Assembly: GCA_014084085.1 (NCBI GenBank) | Contig: NPFB01000095.1 | Coordinates: 16,959 to 67,857 of the forward strand | DNA: 50,899 nt | From: Hondaea fermentalgiana | Taxonomy: Eukaryota; Sar; Bigyra; Thraustochytrida; Thraustochytriidae | Direction: 5' to 3' | In this document: positions 46,033 to 50,899 of the stretch, one piece after another | How positions within the stretch are numbered: the first letter of the stretch is position 1 | How the letters are laid out: each line of letters opens with the position of its first letter | Program-made: the position numbers and the translations under genes | The notes under the pieces: model-generated | The model's input: only the letters and a program-made list of their open reading frames with translations | Told to the model about the DNA's origin: nothing | Database searches by the model: none

Positions 46033-48452
46033 GACGGGTTGGCTTGGATCACCTTTTCGGGCCGTCGAGGTTGATTTTCGGGCTCGATTGCGACGACTTT
46101 GAGTATGTCGTGCCTGCACAGCAAGAGCGGCGAGTCTATTGTGACAATGAAACGATGCTCATGAACGCAATCCGAAGTGGAGATCAGAGGGCTGCCATGT
46201 GCCTGATCACGAACGGTACGAATCTAAATGTACGGAATCGAGAGGGTTCAACACCCCTGATACTCGCGTGCCGTGAGAAACAGCATATACTTGCCCAACT
46301 GCTCGTCGTACACGGTGCCAGGCTCGACGCCCAAGACATGAAAGGGCAGACGGCCCTCATGCTTTTATGCCAAGATGGCGAATCGAAGACGGCGCGCTTG
46401 CTTGTCCAATACGGCGCAACGCTGGAGATCCAGGATAGCAAGGGCTGGACGGCATTAATCCACGCGATCAAGAATGAAAATGACGAAGTTGCTCGTATGC
46501 TTCTTCAGCAAAAGGGAAATGTAGACATTCAAACGAAAGCTGGCTGCACGGCGCTCCAGTGTGCGTGTGACCACGGGCAGCCAGCGTTGGTTCGCCAGCT
46601 CATCGATGATGGTGCAAACGTTGATCACCAAGAGGCTAGCGGGGTGACTTCACTCATGTTCGCTTGCTACCGAGGAGAGCAAGGAATTGCGCGACTACTC
46701 ATCTCGAATGGCGCGAACGTCAATCTTCGAACCAACGATGCTCGGACAGCTCTTTTGCTCGCATGTGAAGAGAAGCAGCACAATATTGCTGAGCTACTCG
46801 TCAACCACGGTGCATATCTCGACGCTCAGGACCCGGAAGGACGCACTGCGCTTATGATTGCGTGCGGAGATCGCGTGTCAAAGGTAGCTCGACTGCTCAT
46901 CAAATGTGGTGCTGATCTGGAGGTTCAGGACAGAAAGGGCTGGACGGCTCTTATCCATGCGATCAAGAATGGAAACGTGGAGACGGCTCGCACGCTCATT
47001 GAGAAAGGGAAAAACTTGAACGCGAAAACTGAAAAAGGTTTTACTGCCCTTCATTTTGCATGCGACAGTCGACAGTCAGTTTTGGTTCGCCAGCTCATCA
47101 GTGGTGGCGCAAACGTGAACTATCAGCAACTGCGTGGAATGACTTCACTGATGGTCGCTTGCCTGCGAGGAGAGGCAGAGGCAGCCCGAATGCTGATTGA
47201 GAATGGCGCTAATGTCAAAATTCGGGACAAGAATGCGCGGACGGCCCTCTTGTTTGCGTGCCAAGCACAGAGTTCTCCCTACATGAAGAGTGACGGCCCT
47301 CTGCGCTGTGTCAAACTCTGTTGGGCGGAAGGTGCAGAGATTGCGGGATATCATTCAGCCAGAAGTATGGCTTCATGTCATGAGAAGACGGACATTCTTG
47401 CATTCTTTGACTTTGTCGAGAAGTCTAAAGTTGGCAAGGCGCTACTCAACGAGCTTAGTCAGCCGCGACACGTAGTTGTTCGCTTCTTTGAGAATAACTT
47501 TGTTGTCCCCAAAAGATGCAAGGCGCTCGATGACAAGACGCTCGCGCGCATGGGAGTGATATGCCCAAAGCAGCGCTCCAAGATTTTAGAGCGTCTTAAT
47601 CCTGCGACTCAGACTTGTGCGTCGGCGCTGGGGTCTGCAACACCACCGCAAGCTCCTTCTGCTTCGAGTAGCACGTTTGCTGAGCAACAGCAATCAAGCG
47701 AAGCGGGCTCGCTCGACGACCTCCGCTCTTTCTTTGACACCCAAACGAGCCAACAAACCTCGGCATCAAGCACTTCTACGTCGCTGCCCTCGGAGGAACA
47801 ACCTTTGGCTCCTCCTCTTTTCAGCACCTCGCCAATGGACTTGGGTGGCCAGTTGAAGGCGCCGGCAGATCAAAGTACGCCGCCAATGCAAGAACCATCA
47901 GGCAACTCATCGCCACCGTCGCAAACGCCAAGCTGCGAACAGGAGCAGGAACTATGCGCATTACCGCCGACACCAACTCCAAGCTGCAAACAGAATAAGA
48001 AACTCTTCGATGCCTTTCTGACCCACAACTGGGGCAAAGATGGGGTAAATCACGAGCTCGTAAGAGACGTCAATAAATCGCTTTGCGACGCAGACTTGAA
48101 GACGTGGTTTGATGGCGACCGTCTATCGGGCAACATTCGGCAAGAAATTGCGCACGGCCTTGAAAATACCGAAAAGGTCGTCGTTTTCATCACGAGAGAG
48201 TACATGGAAAAGCTGAAGAGCAAGGGCAGCGATTATTGCAAGGAGGAATTTCAAGCTGCTGAAAAGGTGGTCGGGCAAGAAAATCTGATTCCAGTCATCC
48301 TGGAAAGCAGCATGCTCGACAAAAGTTCCTGGCGAGGGCCACTCGTCCTTGTGCTAGGCGATTACCTTCACGTAGACTTTACCACACCCGAGAAGCGCGA
48401 AGAGAATATGGAATACCTGGTAAAGCGTATCCAAGCGCGTGTGTCGAATTAA
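46029..48452 (+). CDS. Ankyrin repeat-SAM-like-TIR protein 2
   Basis: An 807-residue paralogue of the preceding gene. Ankyrin repeats span ~41-437. They consist largely of a five-repeat block (72-236) repeated at 237-401 with a 165-residue period: ACREKQH and ACEEKQH, then GWTALIHAIKN twice. The SAM-like segment is at ~466-525 (LDDKTLARMGVICPKQRSKILERL). The linker (525-655) is Ser/Pro/Gln-rich and lacks the 11-residue repeats of gene 1. The TIR domain (658-786) keeps FDAFLTHNW, KTWFDGDRLSGNIRQEIA and DYCKEEFQAA; Glu739 is the candidate catalytic Glu. TIR conservation with gene 1 is much higher than in the linker, as expected if TIR carries the function. The N-terminal 40 residues differ from gene 1. 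No signal peptide or membrane helix is seen. Confidence 0.95.
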   Translation: MRRVGLDHLFGPSRLIFGLDCDDFEYVVPAQQERRVYCDNETMLMNAIRSGDQRAAMCLITNGTNLNVRNREGSTPLILACREKQHILAQLLVVHGARLDAQDMKGQTALMLLCQDGESKTARLLVQYGATLEIQDSKGWTALIHAIKNENDEVARMLLQQKGNVDIQTKAGCTALQCACDHGQPALVRQLIDDGANVDHQEASGVTSLMFACYRGEQGIARLLISNGANVNLRTNDARTALLLACEEKQHNIAELLVNHGAYLDAQDPEGRTALMIACGDRVSKVARLLIKCGADLEVQDRKGWTALIHAIKNGNVETARTLIEKGKNLNAKTEKGFTALHFACDSRQSVLVRQLISGGANVNYQQLRGMTSLMVACLRGEAEAARMLIENGANVKIRDKNARTALLFACQAQSSPYMKSDGPLRCVKLCWAEGAEIAGYHSARSMASCHEKTDILAFFDFVEKSKVGKALLNELSQPRHVVVRFFENNFVVPKRCKALDDKTLARMGVICPKQRSKILERLNPATQTCASALGSATPPQAPSASSSTFAEQQQSSEAGSLDDLRSFFDTQTSQQTSASSTSTSLPSEEQPLAPPLFSTSPMDLGGQLKAPADQSTPPMQEPSGNSSPPSQTPSCEQEQELCALPPTPTPSCKQNKKLFDAFLTHNWGKDGVNHELVRDVNKSLCDADLKTWFDGDRLSGNIRQEIAHGLENTEKVVVFITREYMEKLKSKGSDYCKEEFQAAEKVVGQENLIPVILESSMLDKSSWRGPLVLVLGDYLHVDFTTPEKREENMEYLVKRIQARVSN

Positions 48453-50899
48453 AATTCAAAATTGGATCAATGTAAATTGAATGCAAGTACGAGTTCTGGA
48501 TTCCTGACGCTCGTAGAAGGAGAGGCACCAGGAAGAAGCTCAAGCACGACTCGTTTGTCGGTAGGTTGAGTGAGAAAGAGAGAGACTTTCGATGCTCGAC
48601 TATCGCGCGTTGCGTCGGGTAACTTTAGCTTGCTTGATAAAGGAAGTCAAGCCTTTTTTTTTTCAAAAAGGTTAATAGGCCTGCGGACGCGTGTCTTGTC
48701 TGTGAATGCTGGAACGCAGCGTTGTTGGATTTCGTTGTTCACCTTCGATTTGCTGCGCATCTCACAGTTAATTTTAATTCCCAGTCTTTTCTTTTCATCT
48801 TCTTTTAGGCTCCGACTTTCCAAGATTCCGTTTCCAGAGGAGATTTGCGTGCTTCGTCTTGGTCGAGATTTCCTAATGTTGCCGGTTCTTTCTTTTCAAG
48901 CCGTGATCTTTTTTCATGCTGTGCCTTGCCATTGTGACTCGAGACGCCACGAAAAGAACCTTGCAGTCGAGACAGACAAACGCTGTGATATCGGTAGAGT
49001 CTGCTGGGCCTCCACTCCAGCACAGCCATCATTGCGTGCTGACGCGTCCAGGTCTCATTTTTATTTATTTTTTCCGGCGGGCAGAGTCAACATGTTTTCT
49101 CTTTTTCTTTTCAAGTCAAATGCGGAGAGCTCGGACGCTTGCAAGAACTCGCGAGCATGCTGGCGGCGATTCGCGTCCCGTGATCCTCACGGTTCTTTCA
49201 TCGTCTAAAGAAAGAAGAAAAGAAAGAAGAAAAGCCCAAGGTTACATTTGATTGCAGAACATTCCCAGTCGGTTGGATCGGCAGATGCTCGTTTTCTTTT
49301 TCTCGTTGCGCGCACGGAAGAAGGCCTATCGATTCCAACCCCCAAAGAAAAGGGAGGCCGCGCGCCGTCCGCCCGTCTTTTCTTTGCAGCAGCAGCAGCA
49401 GCACGTGCCTCGGGTTGGAGCTGCGCCGCGGTGTTTTCTTGCGTCCCCGGCAGTCAGCGGCAGGCGGGGCCCCGCGAGCAAGACGAGGAAAACACAACAT
49501 CTTCACCGCGACAGCGACAGCGACAGCACTCGGAGTGGCCTCTCTCGAGACGAGGCGCCATGCGACGCTTCGCTGCTGCCATGATTCGTCCTGCCGGTCG
49601 CGGTCGCAGTCGCAGCCGGTCGCGGAGACGCGCGCGTCACGCCCCTGAGGACCCGGCTGCGGAGTCACTGCACCGCATGCATGCATGCCGCCTCATCGGG
49701 CCGGCCAGATTCGCCCGGGTCGCCCTGCGCGCGTCCGAGTCGAGCGCCAGCAGCCAGCTGCCGCGGCTCCGGTTGCAGTCGGCGCCAGACCATTGGGATG
49801 GAGAGCAAGCTTGGTCTAACCTGAGCGAGCATTGATTGACAGCGAGGGACAGAGAGCGTGTCTACGCGCCGCGGCAATGGCTGGATCTGACGATTTCACA
49901 GTTGCGCCGGGAAGATCCCGCCGCGAGCGGAACGCCGCGAGGCCGCTCGCGGTCGCGGCCGTGGCCAGAGCTGCAGCTGCGGAGCTAGCTAGCTGCCTTC
50001 CAGAACGCCTTCTGAAGCCAGCCAGCCCGCCGTGCCGCGGCCAGCCATCTATCTGGCCGGCGCAGCCATTCATCCGTCCGTTTATTGTTAGCGGCCTTGC
50101 CCTTGTGCGAGGCTGCGACGCCGGTGGCGAAGGCGTTGGCATCGCCATCGCCATCACCGTTGGCGTGGAAATTGCCATCGATGTCGCCATGGCGTCAAAG
50201 AGCAGAAGCGCAGCAGCTTCTGCAGATGCGGCGAGGCGCCGCGGTCTCTGTGGCGATGGAAGAGCTCGGATTTTCCGCGCAGGAATCTCGGCAGGCGTCT
50301 CTGCGCCTTCGCCGCGACGTCACGCGCGCATCGTTCGCGCATCGGCGGGCGCGGCACCGGCAGCTTCACTGGTCGATCTCGGTCGATCGACTTGCGAAGG
50401 TCTACAGCCAACCAGTTGCCGCCGGCTGCGATGGTACGTACCGCAGTGGCGCGTCGAATCTCACGGACGTTGACGAAACTCACGTCCTGAACAAAAAACA
50501 AGGAATCCTCGATCATCTCAAGAAGAACCTTCAAGCTGGCTGGCTGGTCGCCCTCCTCCGCCTGCAGCTGCAGCTGCAGCTGCAGCCGCCTCGCTCTTCT
50601 TCAAGTGGTGTGTTGTTGGTCGCTCTTGCGCAATGCTTGTCGTATGAATGTGCACTATCTTGTGCGGCATCGGACGTGCCAGCGACAGGAGCGGCTCGTG
50701 CCAGGCGCGTGCTTGCGCGTGGTGCGGCCGAGCATGCATACGGACGCAGCCGGCGGAACGGCAGCGGCACGGCCTGCCGTCCACAAGACGTCCCTTCGTT
50801 CGCTTGGGCGGGTGGGTGGTCGCCAGGGGGCGGTCGGTCGTCGGTCGTCGCCGCCGAGCGATCGTTCCCGCGACTAACCACAGGCAGCCGCCGCCGCCC
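48453..50899. other. 2.4-kb right end, no confident gene
   Basis: 48453-49250 is T-rich on the plus strand and relatively AT-rich. 49250-50899 is GC-rich with CAG/GACAGC repeats (49387-49402, 49500-49530), GCCATC repeats (50138-50190) and a GCAGCT palindromic repeat (50562-50586). One open frame runs off the edge (separate entry). Confidence 0.55.
50181..50899 (+). CDS. Possible partial gene running off the right edge
   Basis: From the ATG at 50181 a frame stays open for 239 codons to the window end. The first ~125 residues have a protein-like mix (AMEELGFSAQES, DVDETHVLNKKQGILDHLKK). After about residue 135 it becomes Leu/Gln repeats and then Arg/Ser/Gly-rich, which suggests either an intron (a GTGTGT donor-like site lies near 50608) or no gene at all. 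No family is recognised. Long chance frames are common in this GC-rich DNA. Confidence 0.22.
   Translation, partial: MSPWRQRAEAQQLLQMRRGAAVSVAMEELGFSAQESRQASLRLRRDVTRASFAHRRARHRQLHWSISVDRLAKVYSQPVAAGCDGTYRSGASNLTDVDETHVLNKKQGILDHLKKNLQAGWLVALLRLQLQLQLQPPRSSSSGVLLVALAQCLSYECALSCAASDVPATGAARARRVLARGAAEHAYGRSRRNGSGTACRPQDVPSFAWAGGWSPGGGRSSVVAAERSFPRLTTGSRRR

Noticed and set aside
48570..49208. 212-codon plus-strand frame after ANK-TIR gene 2
   Set aside because: Begins with GTG, Phe/Leu/Ser-rich from T-runs, no domain; likely non-coding.
49248..50473. Several 100-210-codon frames at the right end
   Set aside because: Repeat-derived (GACAGC, GCCATC) sequence, mutually overlapping in different phases, mostly non-ATG starts.

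Overview
This is eukaryotic nuclear DNA. The genes are long, GC-rich and almost all uninterrupted. They include an RNA polymerase II subunit, a mitochondrial Fe-S assembly factor, a GPI-anchor mannosyltransferase, a JmjC hydroxylase, a flagellar central-pair protein and a Pol III-type tRNA-Asp. Only one spliceosomal-type intron (183 bp) is clear. GC-rich, intron-poor DNA with flagellar genes, Pro/Thr-linked secreted cysteine-rich proteins and many short tandem repeats fits a flagellated protist. My best guess is a thraustochytrid (Labyrinthulomycetes, Stramenopiles); that placement is inference. There are two 100-base assembly gaps (13047-13146 and 33519-33618).

Layout. 1-3122: two tandem minus-strand genes for secreted proteins built from an eight-cysteine module; the first runs off the left edge. 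4736-9014: a hotdog-fold (DUF4442-like) protein, an S1-type serine protease with a C-terminal membrane segment, and a divergent calcineurin-B-like EF-hand protein. 9343-16260: a 1114-residue WD40 protein with large low-complexity tails, then ethanolamine-phosphate cytidylyltransferase (PCYT2). 19329-32287: GPI mannosyltransferase PIGZ/SMP3, with a first exon recovered here; an IQ/SFI1-like repeat protein whose 3' coding end overlaps that of PIGZ; and the 2534-residue flagellar protein CFAP46, divergent from the IQ gene. 32428-37958: IBA57, RPB3 (POLR2C) and JMJD6. 40970-42688: a polyglutamine protein with two TAZ zinc fingers, then tRNA-Asp(GTC). 43303-48452: two tandem paralogues with ankyrin repeats, a SAM-like segment, a disordered linker and a TIR domain. 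48453-50899: no convincing complete gene; a weak open frame runs off the right edge.

How the genes relate. Most are housekeeping genes with no shared pathway. Two membrane phospholipid/GPI steps lie near each other: PCYT2 makes CDP-ethanolamine, the precursor of the phosphatidylethanolamine that donates ethanolamine-phosphate to GPI, and PIGZ adds a GPI mannose. The IQ/SFI1-like gene and CFAP46 are divergent from 812 bp of shared DNA and both look flagellar or basal-body related. The most striking accessory feature is the ANK-SAM-TIR pair. Its C-terminal order (SAM then TIR, after a repeat scaffold) recalls the animal NADase SARM1, and the position of the TIR catalytic glutamate is kept, so these may be NAD-cleaving stress or immune switches. 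Both paralogues also have an upstream frame whose stop overlaps the main start as ATGA.
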